Origin: Ascaphus truei
Taxonomy: Eukaryota > Chordata > Amphibia > Anura > Ascaphidae
Reading direction: 5' to 3'
DNA length: 64,000 bases
Assembly: GCA_036426205.1 (NCBI GenBank)
Contig: CM071570.1
Span: forward strand, 57,891,976 to 57,955,975
Made by a program: the position numbers and the translations under genes. Below, one piece after another: positions 36,101 to 48,539 of this stretch; within the stretch, counting starts at the first letter, position 1; the number at the start of each line of letters is the position of its first letter. The notes beneath the pieces were generated by a model. That model made no database searches, was not told where the DNA came from, and saw only the letters and a list, made by a program, of their open reading frames with translations.

Positions 36101-36438
36101 ATCGCACTTTCATAGAACTACTTAACATAACTAACCATTCCATTAATGCAAATGTGTCCTATCTGTCTCAATTCTGTCCGCTCCAGGACAACCAAACCTA
36201 CCTTTCTCACTAATAAACATTCACATGTCTAACCCAACGCTGCCTCTTCCCTGTCTTTGACTCTCTACTAATAGAACCATCTGTTGACTGTTTTTCTTCC
36301 TCCATTTCACCTCAGGATTTGCTGAATATTTCAAGACAAAGGTGGATTCCATTGGCAAGACATCCCTTCTGTATCCTCCTCACATTCTACACCCCTCCAA
36401 CTCTCCTCCTGCTTCCTTGACTCTTTTCCCTCGTCCCA
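33194..36438. repeat. Second copy of 27246-30562, indel-rich
   Basis: Follows 27246-30562 base for base over 3.2 kb but is about 70 bp shorter. Differences are overwhelmingly single-base deletions or insertions, with few substitutions, in exon, intron and flank alike. It begins mid-unit, with no repeat boundary. The pattern is that of unpolished long-read sequence, so the duplication may not exist in the genome. Confidence 0.9.
34627..35000 (-). pseudogene. BFSP1: Second copy of BFSP1 exon 1, frameshifted
   Basis: Same start (ATG at 35000), same donor (GTAAG at 34622-34626) and same order as the intact exon at 28716-29095, but 374 bp instead of 380. Multiple +/-1 indels break the frame; only islands such as MDEISGLE and LNRQRI survive. 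No copy of exon 2 accompanies it. It is either a decayed partial duplication or, more likely, a raw-read artefact of the true exon. It should not be counted as a second gene. Confidence 0.85.
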
Positions 36439-39400
36439 GAGGAGGGCGTCACTACTGATCTCCTTTTCTTCCTCTACCATTTCCCCTCTCAAGCCAATCC
36501 AACTCATCTAATCAAACATCTTGCTCCTACTCTAATCAGCACAACACACATATTTTCAACTACTACCCTCCACTCTGGTACCTTTCCAACCTACTTCAAG
36601 CATGCAACTGTTATATCTTTGCTCAAAAACAACATGCTTGACCCTACCTGTCTCCCTCCTGATTTGCCTTTAAACTTCTGGAACCCTTGAATTCTCTAAC
36701 TTGCTCTATTTTTCTTACCTCCTATTCTCTCCAAGATCCTCTACAATCTGGCTTCCACACTGTTCATTCCCCAGAAACAGCCTTCACCAAAATAATCTAT
36801 GACCTCATGCTGCCAAAGACAAAGACAAAGCCTCTAACTAGAGATCACTCTTCTCCTTCAATCTATTCATACGTTTGGTATCCGTAATAGAGCTCTATCC
36901 TAGTTTTTGTCTTAATCTCATTATACTTTCAGTGTCTCATTTCTTAACACTCCTCCTCTTCTGTTCTAACTCTTTGTTTGCATATGCAGGGGTCGTCCTG
37001 GGACCTATTCTCTTTTCTCTTTACACACGCTCTCTTGGTGACCTTATCACATCTCTTGTGTTCAAACATCACCTCTATTCTGATGACACACAAATTCACC
37101 CTTCAACCCTTGACCGTACATCTGTTTACAGACTAAATCTATGAATCTCTCTCCGATATAAATAAAAAGTGAAAGACAGCACTCCCAATAGCACTCACGG
37201 TTAAAGCATCACTGTTGTCTTCTGAAAAAGTATTCACACACAACTGCAGCATCTTGTTGTGAAATTCAAATGCTTTTTAATTTCAAAGAACTAGGCAATA
37301 ATCATGAGACATATACTTGTACAAAGACTATACATTATAATACTAAGTGTCAGGCCCGAAAATAGCCTTTCATCAGGTAAGTTTATCGATACACTAGACA
37401 TAGAAGATTCTTCTGATGTATAGATGCAGCGGCCATTATTAACAAATCACGGCTCCGTTTTCGTGTGCGCTGCTGTACTCCATGCAGCATGAAGCGGCCA
37501 ATCGCCCCAGGCACACGTGTTTATCGCGGTTGCTTTGTTTGAATTTCATGGATTGTGTGTAATTAAATGCAATGAAATGAACTGAATTGTATGTGTACAG
37601 TACTGTGCTACTGTGTCAATTTCAGGTGTTTAAAAGCACAACACTAAATGCCATTTTATGCACTCGCGTCTTAAGGCGGTACGGTTGGAAGCAGAGGAGG
37701 GCGTCACTAAGATCCTTTCTTCCTCTACATTTCCCCTGTCAAGCCAATCCAACTCATCTCCTCAAACCTCTTGCTCCTACTCTAATCAGCACACACACAT
37801 ATTTTCAACTACTCCCTCCACTCTGGTACCTTTCCAACCTACTTCAAGCATGCAACTGTTATATCTTTGCTCAAAAACAACATGCTTGACCCTACCTGTC
37901 TCCCTCCTGATTTTTGCCTTAAAATTCTGGAACACCTTGAATTCTCTAACTTGCTCTATTTTCTTACCTCCTATTCTCTCCAAGATCCTCTACAATCTGG
38001 TTCACACTGTTCATTCCCCAGAAACAGCCTTCACCAAAATAATCTATGACCTTCATGCTGCCAAGACAAGACAAAGCCTCAACTAGAGATCACCTTCTTC
38101 TCCTTCAATCTATTCATACGTTTGGTATCCGTAATAGAGCTCTATCCTAGTTTTTGTCTTCTACATCTACCATTATACTTTCAGTGTCTCATTTCTTACA
38201 CCTCCTCCTCTTCTGTCTAACTCTTGTTTGCATATGCCAGGGGTCTGTCCTGGGACCTATTTCTTTTCTCTTTACACACGCCTCTCTGGTGACCTTATCA
38301 CCTCTCTTGTGTTCAAACATCACCTCTATTCTGATGACACACACAATTCACCTTCAACCCTTGACCGTACCATCTGTTGTACAGACTAAAATCTATGAAT
38401 CTCTCTCCGATATAAATCAAAAAGTGAAAGACAGACTCAATAGCACTCACGGTTAAAGCATCACTGTTGTCTTCTGAAAAAGTATTCACACCAACTGCAG
38501 CATCTTGTTGTGAAATTCAATGCTTTTAATTTCAAAAGAACTAGGCAATAATCATGAGACAATAACTTGTACAAAGACATATACATTATAATACTAAGTG
38601 TCAGCCCGAAAATAGCCTTCATCAGGTAAGTTTATCGATACACTAGACATAGAAGATTCTTCTGATGTATAGATGCAGCGGCCATTATTTTAAAAATACA
38701 CGGCTCCGTTTTCGTGTGGCGCTGCTGTACTCCATGCAGCATGAACGCGGCCATCGCCCCAGGCACACGTGTTTATCGCGGTTGCTTTGTTTGAATTTCA
38801 TGGATTGTGTGTAATTAAATGCAATGAAATGAATGAATTGTAATGTACAGTACTGTGCTACTGTGTCAATTTCAGGTGTTTAAAAGCCACAACACTAAAA
38901 TGCCATTTTATGCACTCGCGTCTTAGGCGGTAGGTTGGAAGCAGAGGAGGGCGTCACTACTGATCTCCTTTCTTCCTCTACCATTTCCCCTGTCAAGCCA
39001 ATCCAACTCATCTCCTCAAACCNNNNNNNNNNNNNNNNNNNNNNNNNNNNNNNNNNNNNNNNNNNNNNNNNNNNNNNNNNNNNNNTCTTGCTCCTACTCT
39101 AATCAGCACACACACATATTTTCAACTACTCCCTCCACTCTGGTACCTTTCCAACCTACTTCAAGCATGCAACTGTTATATCTTTGCTCAAAAACAACAT
39201 GCTTGACCCTACCTGTCTCCCTCCTGATTTTTGCCTTTAAACTTCTGGAACACCTTGAATTCTCTAACTTGCTCTATTTTCTTACCTCCTATTCTCTCCA
39301 AGATCCTCTACAATCTGGCTTCCACACTGTTCATTCCCCAGAAACAGCCTTCACCAAAATAATCTATGACCTTCATGCTGCCAAAGACAAAGACAAAGCC

Positions 39401-42400
39401 TCTAACTAGAGATCACCTTCTTCTCCTTCAATCTATTCATACGTTTGGTATCCGTAATAGAGCTCTATCCTAGTTTTTGTCTTACATCTACCATTATACT
39501 TTCAGTGTCTCATTTCTTAACACCTCCTCCTCTTCTGTCTAACTCTTTGTTTGCATATGCCAGGGGTCTGTCCTGGGACCTATTCTCTTTTCTCTTTACA
39601 CACGCTCTCTTGGTGACCTTATCACATCTCTTGTGTTCAAACATCACCTCTATTCTGATGACACACAAATTCACCCTTCAACCCTTGACCGTACATCTGT
39701 TGTACAGACTAAAATCTATGAATCTCTCTCCGATATAAATCAAAAAGTGAAAGACAGCACTCCCAATAGCACTCACGGTTAAAGCATCACTGTTGTCTTC
39801 TGAAAAAGTATTCACACCAACTGCAGCATCTTGTTGTGAAATTCAAATGCTTTTTAATTTCAAAGAACTAGGCAATAATCATGAGACATATACTTGTACA
39901 AAGACATATACATTATAATACTAAGTGTCAGGCCCGAAAATAGCCTTTCATCAGGTAAGTTTATCGATACACTAGACATAGAAGATTCTTCTGATGTATA
40001 GATGCAGCGGCCATTATTTTAACAAATCACGGCTCCGTTTTCGTGTGCGCTGCTGTACTCCATGCAGCATGAACGCGGCCAATCGCCCCAGGCACACGTG
40101 TTTATCGCGGTTGCTTTGTTTGAATTTCATGGATTGTGTGTAATTAAATGCAATGAAATGAATGAATTGTAATGTGTACAGTACTGTGCTACTGTGTCAA
40201 TTTCAGGTGTTTAAAAGCCACAACACTAAAATGCCATTTTATGCACTCGCGTCTTAAGGCGGTACGGTTGGAAGCAAGGAGGGGTCACTAACTGTACCTC
40301 CTTTTCTTCCTCTACCATTTCCGCCTGTCAAGCCAATCCAACTCATCTCCATCAACACTCTTGCTCCTACTCTAGCACACACACACTATTTTCAACTACT
40401 ACCCTCCACTCTGGTACCTTTCCAACCTACTTCAAGCATGCAACTGTTATATCTTTGCCAAAAACAACATGCTTGACCTACCTTTCTCCCTCCTGATTTT
40501 TTGCCTTTAAAATTCTTCTGAACACCTTGAATTCTCTAACTTGCTCTATTTTCTTACCTCCTATTCTCTCCAAATCCTCTACAATCTGGCTTCCCACACT
40601 GTTCATTCCCCAGAAACAGCCTTCACCAAAATAATCTATGACCTTCATAGCTGCCAAAGACAAAACAAAGCCTCTAACTAGAGATCACCTTCTTCTCCTC
40701 AATCTATTCATACGTTTGGTATCCGTAATAGAGCTCTATCCTAGTTTTTGTCTTACATCTACCCATTATACTTCAGTGTCTCATTTCTTAACACACTCCT
40801 CCCTTCTGTCTAACTCTTTTTTGCTATTCCAGGGGTCTGTCCTGGGCCCTATTCTCTTTTCTCTTTACAACACGCTCTCTTGGTGACCTTATCACATCTC
40901 TTTGTTCAAACATCACCTCTATTCTGATGACACCACACAATTCACCCTTCACCCTTGACCGTAACATCTGTTGTACAGACTAAAATCTATGAATCTCTCT
41001 CCGATATAAATCAAAAAGTGAAAGACAGCACTCCCAATAGCACTCACGGTTAAAGCATCACTGTTGTTCTTCTGAAAAGTATCACACACCAACTGCAGCA
41101 TCTTGTTGTGAAATTCACAATGCTTTTAATTTCAAAGAACTAGGGCAATATCATGAGACATATAAACTTGTACAAAGACATATACATTATAATACTAAGT
41201 GTCACGGCCGAAAATAGCCTTTCATCAGTAAGTTTATCGATACACTAGACATAGAAGATTCTTCTGATGTATAGATTCAGCGGCCATTATTTTAAACAAA
41301 TCACGGCTCCGTTTTCGTGTCGCTGCTGACTCCATCAGCATGAACGCGCCATCGCCCCAGGCACACGTTTTTATCGCGGTTGCTTTGTTTGAATTTCATG
41401 GATTGTGTGTAATTAAATGCAATGAAATGACTGAATTGTAATGTTACAGTACTGTGCTACTGTGTCAATTTCAGGTGTTTAAAAAGCCACACACTAAAAT
41501 GCCATTTATGCACTCGCGTCTTAAGGCGGTACGTTGGAAGCAGAGGAGGGCGTCAATACTGATCTCCTTTTCTTCCTCTACCATTTCCCCTGTCAAGCCA
41601 ATCCAACTCATCTCCTCAAACCTCTTGCTCCTACTCTAATCAGACACACACACACATATTTTCACACTACTACCCTCCACTCTTGGTACCTTCCAACCTA
41701 CTTCAAGCATGCAACTGTTATATCTTTGCTCAAAACAACATGCTTTGACCCTACCTGTCTCCCTCCTGATTTTTGCCTTTAAACTTCTGGAACACTTGAA
41801 TTCTCTACCTTGCTCTATTTTCTTACCTCCTATTCTCTCCAGATCCTCTACATCTGGCTTCCACACTGTTCATTCCCCAAAACAGCCTTCACCAAAATAA
41901 TCTATGACCTTCATGCTGCCAAAGACAAGACAAAGCCTCTAACTAGAGATCACCTTCTTCTCCTTCAATCTATTCATACGTTTGGTATCCGTAATAGAGC
42001 TCTATCCTAGTTTGTCTTACATCTAAATCTACCATATACTTTCAGTGTCTCATTTCTTAACACCTCCTCCTCTTCTGTCTAACTCTTTGTTTGCATATGC
42101 CAGGGGTCTGTCCTGGGACCTATTCCTTCTTTCTCTTTAACCACGCTCTCTTGGTGACCTTATCACATCTCTTGTGTTCAAACATCACCTCTATTCTGAT
42201 GACACAAATTCACCCTTCAAACCCTTGACCGTACATCTGTTTACAGACTAAAACTATGAATCTCTCTCCGATATAAATCAAAAAGTGAAAGACGCACTCC
42301 CATAGCACCTCACGGTTAAAGCATCACTGTTGTCTTCTGAAAAAGTATTCACACCAACTGCAGCATCTTGTTGTGAAATTCAAATGCTTTTTAATTTCAA

Positions 42401-42808
42401 AGAACTAGGCAATAACATGAGACATATACTTGTACAAAGACATATACATTATAATCTAAGCATCAGGCAGCCCGAAATAGCCTTCATCAGGTAAGTTTAT
42501 CGATACAACTAGACTATGAGATTCTTCGATGTATAGATGCACGCCATTATTTTAACAAATCAACGGCTCGTTTTCTGTGTGCGCTGCTGTACTCCATGCA
42601 GCATGAACGCGGCCAATCGCCCCAGGCACACGTGTTTCGCGGTTTGCTTTGTTTGAATTCATGGATTGTGTGTAATTAAATGCAATGAAATGAATGAATT
42701 GTAATGTGTACAGTACTGTGCTACTGTGTCAATTTCAGGTGTTTAAAAGCCACAACACTAAAATGCCATTTTATGCACTCGCGTCTTAAGGCGGTACGGT
42801 TGGAAGCA
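36439..42808 (+). repeat. ~1.25-kb tandem array, second block (5 units)
   Basis: Unit starts are at 36439, 37694, 38944, about 40276 and 41543. The last unit ends at 42808 after GGTTGGAAGCA, where single-copy DNA begins. Lengths are 1255, 1250, about 1269 (excluding Ns), 1267 and 1266 bp. Units differ mainly by short indels. Composition is as in the first block: L2 RT fragment followed by a PLE-like terminal module. Confidence 0.9.
39023..39085. other. Assembly gap (63 N)
   Basis: A run of 63 Ns inside the third unit of the second array block. Its true length is unknown; comparison with other units suggests little or no unit sequence is actually missing. Confidence 0.99.
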
Positions 42809-43831
42809 ATCCCGCGCCATGACATGGGTATTCCGAGGTATACACCGCGTGATTTGTTAAAATTATGGCCACTGCATCTGTAAATATTTATTTCTTCTTT
42901 ATTTTATTTCTTTTTCCCCTCTTCTACTTTCTTCAATCTTCAATCCCCAGAAGTCACCTCTTGACTGATTTGAAAAAGTCAAATAGTTTTCCTTCTAATC
43001 TACTTTAATATTTTGTTTTGCCAATTTTTTAGTACAAATTAATTGTCAGCCAAGCTCCTCCTCCTCCTTCTCCTCCTCCATCAAACCACACAAAAGCCCT
43101 GTTTCATGCTCTGGAGGAAAATCGCTATTTCTATCTCGCCTGCTTTTAGGTAGTGATAAAAAAAAGTTGTTAAGAAGCGATTTAGCCTTTTGCACGTTTT
43201 GGAGCTACTAGAATGCAGCGATTTTGCAATAAATTAGATTTTGGTCATTCCGCCAAGATTTCCACTGCGAGAATGAAAACGTTTAAAAAAAAAAAAAAAA
43301 AAGCATTTTTTGCACTTATTGGACATGTGACAATGGCTTACAGAATAGTAAAACTGGCAAATTCGCTTCTAAAGTGTACTTTAGAAGTGATTTCTCACAA
43401 TTCAGAGCTTCTATAATAGGCCCCTATAACTGGTATTTCTGCTATTAGACATGTTGATGTCTTACGTCACTTTTGTTACAGTATATACAGGGCTTTTGTT
43501 TTGTGCCGGAACGTCTAAGTACCGACACCTCTGTTTCCCCTGCTGCAGACAGGAGCAGTCTTAATCCCCTCCCCCCCCTCCCCCCCCCCCCCTCCACAGT
43601 ATCATTCTTAGAGGGAGGAAGTGTATATTCAATACACATAGCTTTAATTTACAGTTATTAAAAGTAAACCTCCCCATTAGTAATGGAGTTTATAAAGAAG
43701 AAGCTATTGACAGAATAATAACCATCCCTTTATTTTCTGAGTCTGTAGCAATAGAATGAGGCAGTAGAGAACAGAAACGTTTAGGCATATGTGTCAAGCA
43801 ACAGATTTTTACAATAAGTAACTCGTGTGGG
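42809..43831. other. Intergenic; possible MITE and C-rich tract
   Basis: No gene. 43095-43430 may be a degenerate MITE (CCCTGTTTCATGCTCTGG against a right end GAGCTTCTATAATAGGC). It contains an A18 run at 43287-43304. A nearly pure C tract lies at 43566-43596. Confidence 0.4.
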
Positions 43832-44145
43832 TGTTAGTTATTGGGGGAGGTGGTTTATGTGTATTGTGGGGATTGTGTATTGGGGGAGTTGTTATGTGTA
43901 TTGGGAGTTAGTATGTGTATTGGGGAGACGGGATGGTTATTGTGTGTATTGGGGGTGCTTGTATATTGGGGAGGGGGGTTATTGAGTGTGGGGGGAGCGA
44001 TGGGTGTGTGGAAGAGAGAGAGATGGGGATGTGCGAGAGAGGTGGGGGTGTGGGAGTGGAAGAGAGAGGTGGTGGTGTGGGGTGGAATAGTGACAGGTGG
44101 AGGTATGGGGAGGGAGAGAGAAGTGGGGGTGTGAGATTGGGGGGG
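43832..44145 (+). repeat. G-rich minisatellite
   Basis: Degenerate repeats of a GTGTATTGGGGGAG-like unit, passing into GTGGGGGTGTGGRAGAGAGAG-like units. The plus strand has many runs of 3-6 G, so quadruplex formation is plausible. The open frames here are compositional. Confidence 0.8.
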
Positions 44146-44402
44146 GCATGGCTCAGTAAACACTGTAGTCAAAGATAGCTGTCTGCAGCTAAAAAGCACT
44201 GGTTATATATAGAGCTGTATATAACTGCTGCTGTTAGTGTTTTGTTTGTCCTGCTGCCACTGCACAATGGACGACACTCTAGGTTCACTGAAGAGAGAGA
44301 ATGATATAGAAACTCAATATGGGACCAGTTCAGTTTATCACATTGATTATCCAAAAATTGACAGTTCAAACGGTTGTGGTAGTTTCATAATTATTCTTGG
44401 GA

Positions 44403-44450
44403 TTACAATAATAATAATAATAATAATAATAGTAATAATAATAATAACTG
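44403..44450. repeat. (AAT)n microsatellite
   Basis: ATA/AAT trinucleotide run with one G interruption. Confidence 0.95.
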
Positions 44451-45005
44451 CTGCTATACATTCACATTAATAAACTACTACAATCAGATGCATGTGCTGC
44501 ATGAGGGCCACTCTAGGTACTAGGCATTGGCAGGGCCCACTTCACTGAAAATACCAGCAATCACAGCTGATTAAATGCCTGGTTGTTGTTTAATGGTTCA
44601 GCTAAGTTCCACTTTTCTTACATAAATAACGTATACTTTTTCACACTAGAGTGATTTTTTATTAGTGTCACTAAGCGTTTTAAAGCAGCGCCCTTCACCG
44701 CCAATAGTGTACATGTAGAGAATGATGCACAATCAAGCTGAGGTACAGCACTGGATATATTATCCCCTACTATCCTTTCCAAATTAATTAACTGTTCTGG
44801 AATTTGAAGCTTAATAATAATTATGGAATTTGAAGCTTAATAATAATTATTTGGATTATTTTTCACAGTAATAATAACAATTATAATATCTGCTGCTACA
44901 GTATATATTCACCTTGATACTATTAGAATCATAGAAACATGTGCTGCATGAGGGCTAGGGAACCCACTTCACTGAAAGTCAATTCAATCACAGCAGGTTA
45001 CTGCA
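44436..45005. repeat. Imperfect direct duplication plus 26-bp tandem
   Basis: 44436-44590 and 44866-45000 share AATAATAAYWATTATAAYTGCTGCT-like starts, CATGTGCTGCATGAGGGC and CCCACTTCACTGAAA in the same order, an old direct duplication. Between them GGAATTTGAAGCTTAATAAT occurs twice in tandem (period 26, 44799-44850). Confidence 0.65.
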
Positions 45006-46385
45006 AAAACAATTTTGAAGTAAATATTTTTAAGGTATAATAGTACAGCAGCAACACACAGCCTAACCAACCCACAGCTAAACCCTACAACAAATGGCTT
45101 CATCTTGAGGCTGCACTGCTTTTGATGCTCCTCCTCAACTCTTTCTCCTCATCCGTGGATCACGGACTATGGTTTTTTGTCTGAATTATTAATCGATCAT
45201 GTGGAAGTCTCAAATTTCTTACAGTATACACCTTTTATACAATATGTGGAGAGACACCACAAATAGGAGCACACCTGAGATACTTGGGATATATACTAAT
45301 TTAGATATGCAAAGTATATTTAAATTACTTACATTTGAATATTTCCCAGGTATTTCCGAGTCTGGATGGAACTAACACCCTCTTTAGCTAAGATATACTT
45401 ATCACGAGTCCTGTTATTTAAGTAATAATCCCAGAATAACATGGAATTACTGGCCAATTATGCCCTGTCAGAAGAGTTTAAGGCCTGAGGCGAAGCCGAG
45501 GGACTTTAACCCAGGCAAGGCATTCCAAGCACAAAAAAGGGCATAGATAAGCACATTGGCAGTCAATGGGCATCCTAAAAAAAATACACAATTAAATAAC
45601 ATACAATTAATGTGTTTCTTACCTTTGCTGTCTTCACCCTCCGAATCCTACTCTGTCACCATCTCTTGACCCACGATGCAATGCTCCTCAAGTAGCCGAT
45701 GCAAAGAAATCCATGATCATATATTGATTGAAGAGATGTCTCTGGTAAGCTCTTTCCTTCTTTCTTTCCTTCTTTCTTTTCTTCTGTCTTCTCATCTTAG
45801 TAATCAAAAAGGGGCGGAGATGTTGCCCTGTCGTTTTGATTGGCACTTGCCTGTGTCTGTTGCCTCCTTGGTGCCACCCTCCTGCTCCTTTGGAATACCG
45901 GTGTCAAATAACGCCATTACGTCACCAAACTGACACGGCGTCACCAACGTGACGTGACGTGTTGTTTCCATGGCAGAAAAACGGCGCAGAAAAATTATAT
46001 GGGGGCGGAAATTTTTGCCGCCCCCTAACGGGCCTAATGGGAAATCTGACACTGAATGCACCATCTGCTAGTGGCTTTTAATGAAAGAGACCAGACAAGA
46101 GCTCTAGATAGTGTCTGCAAGGATTCTGCTCGATCCGTGCCGGGTTTTCACTACAGTCCAGGTTTTCTGTCTCTCCTGCCCTTTCTACTCACTGTGGCCA
46201 TTTTGGGTACTGGCAGTCTGCGTTTAAGGCTGCAGTTTCTATAGGGCATCACCAAGCACAGTTTTACCGTTTGCAGCTCCTTTTTGTCTTTGCAGTTATG
46301 CTTGTTTTGATTCCCTGTTGCTGACTCCAGACCGTGACCCCAACTTTGCTGCCTTCCTGTTGCCCACCCTGACCTCTCTCTGCCT

Positions 46386-46475
46386 GTCTCCTGGACTTTG
46401 CAACTCTGCCACCAGCCCTGACCTCTGCCGGTCTCCTGGACTTTGCAACTCTGCCGCCAGCCCTGACCCCTGCTT
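46386..46475 (+). repeat. 45-bp tandem repeat (x2) within a Gypsy-like LTR region
   Basis: Two copies starting GTCTCCTGGACTTTGCAACT lie in a C/T-rich LTR-like region of about 46090-46600, ending near CACCGTCACA. The style (tandem CTGAC/CTGCC blocks near the 3' end of the LTR) matches the Gypsy LTR at 54250-54627. LTR limits were not found. Confidence 0.5.
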
Positions 46476-46600
46476 CCATACCGACTATGGATAATCTTAC
46501 AGGACTCTGCCCCTGAGCTGTGGTCGGTTTATTTGCATCCCCACCTCAGCCATGCGGGTCCGCTTCCTGATTTGAGACAAGCACCGTCACAGTGTAAGAG

Positions 46601-48335
46601 CTACAGTGTTAGAATACAGCAATATTAGAGATGTGCAAAACTATAAGCGTGGTATTTTTCTATAAATTGAATTCCCTGAGAAAGGTTTCCCCAAGCCTCA
46701 ATGTGCTAATAATATATCCAAATTAGTACATTTTTTGTGAGATATCACCAGACAGTGAGCGAAATATAGTGTGTGTTCCCTATATTATAGTCTCAACATT
46801 AAGCAGCTCTAGTGATTGTAGGGAACTTTGCAACCGAGTATTTAGCAAATTAGCTTATTAAATGAAATTGCCATGCACATTAACTTAATGCATGGTGAAT
46901 CATCTGCGAACCCTGACTAAGCCACAGCTTTTTTTCCGACTAAAAAAGAGCCAATTTTGCACACGTAGCTCGTGACCTCATGTAAAATGTTTGTACCGTA
47001 CATCTCTAAGCAATATGCATAAAAAGAAAGAAATGATCGTTATGAAAACATTGTTTTTTTGTCAAATAGAGGTTTGAAATTGTAAAGAAATGAACATTCA
47101 CTGAAAACATCACTGTGCATGTGTGCTTGTTACAAAATGTTTTCAACACCAACTCAATCTTTCCCGAGTTCAGAAAAAGCTTACCACCTAATCCCAGTTG
47201 AGTGGAATGGCTTTGGGTGCAATTTTTTGTACTGAGTCAGGATTTTTACTGTTAACAAACTAATAAACAAAAGAGTTCTGTATAGAAAAAAATAGACAAC
47301 AGAAAGTGTGGTACTGTACATTTGTAAATATATTGTATTACGAAACATTATGGCTATAAACTATTGTTCTCACTAAATTTGTCTTCACGTCAGGGACGAA
47401 AATGATCAGTACAAGCCACATTTAATTTGTAAGTGCAAGTACTTTATTATAAGTGAATGTCCAGATGTGCTAGTGGGGGTTAAACTCCTCTCGGAAGATC
47501 AAGTCCCATTCATCCGGATCAGCTGGTTGACTCCGTAGATAACGCCCGTGATATGTGGGGTTAAACACAAAGAGAAATCATAGTGTATACTGCTAAATAT
47601 AACAAACAAACATGTAACTCAGACTGACATAACTAACTAACAAACATATAAACTAAAACAACATGTACAGTAACACAACAAACAAGGCTGAACAAACAAT
47701 TAAACTAATTTATTAAAATATAAAATGGACACTCGGTTCCATAAAAAGAGAACGGGCCTGTTGATGATGATCTGGTGTGCAAAACCAGAATCCTACTCAC
47801 AACAGTGCAGATAATTCAAGCAAGTATGTCCTAATTAGGCAGAGTCTCTCCTGTTGTCCTCCCTCAGCATGCTGACGTCTGCAGACCCGCAGCCGTGCTG
47901 ACTGTGTGCTCCGTGACTGCTCTCACACTGCACAGGCACACGCTGGGATTAGGATCCACTCCTCGCTGTTGAAACACTACACGAACTTGGAAAGCTGCTA
48001 GCACGCTCCTCCGTGTGACCCACAGTATTATTCGGCTGCCTACCTCAACATATTGAGTTTCTTTGTGCTCCTTATTTTTATAATTTCGAGCACGGGCACC
48101 AATTTTGTGTGTTTAAATTTTACGAGCGCTTTTTAGCACCTTCTTTGTTTTGTTTACTTTATTATAAGTACTTTACTTTAGTAGGTATATAACCTTTATT
48201 GATATACCTGTATTGTTGTCTTCTTTTGCATTTATCTGGACTATCTCAACAACTATACCTGAGTCAACGCGCTGGAGGACACTTTTATCCTCTCTGCTCT
48301 GGACTTAAGTATAACTATATTGGACTCTTTAATAG
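46601..48335. other. Intergenic, one short orphan reading frame
   Basis: No gene recognised. A minus-strand frame at 47470-47577 reads LFVFNPTYHGRYLRSQPADP then DEWDLIFREEFNPH and a stop. Its composition is protein-like, but it has no start codon or clear splice acceptor. It could be the tail of a transposase or an isolated last exon. Confidence 0.35.
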
Positions 48336-48412
48336 TTACATAGTTACATAGTAGATGAGGTTGAAAAAAGACGTAGGTCCATCAAGTTCAACCTATGCTA
48401 AATTTAGACAAC
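48336..48412 (-). mobile_element. CR1 3' tail fragment
   Basis: TTACATAGTTACATAGTAGA then TGAGGTTGAAAAAAGACG..., the same as the 3' end of the CR1 at 5164-5240. Only the last ~75 bp are present. Confidence 0.85.
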
Positions 48413-48539
48413 ATCTAATCTTCTTCTATTTACACATTTGTGTTGTATTTACACTTGATTTTTTCTTATTTATTTAATAATTTTAGGATAGTGAGTAGCA
48501 CTACTTTTTCTGTTTTTGCTATGTCGTAGCGTTAGTTCT

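Noticed and set aside
30563..42808. CRISPR-like or coding tandem array
   Set aside because: The unit is 1.25 kb and built from LINE and PLE fragments; there are no short spaced repeats and no continuous frame.
43841..44199. Frames of 87-114 codons in both directions
   Set aside because: Low-complexity translation of the G-rich minisatellite.
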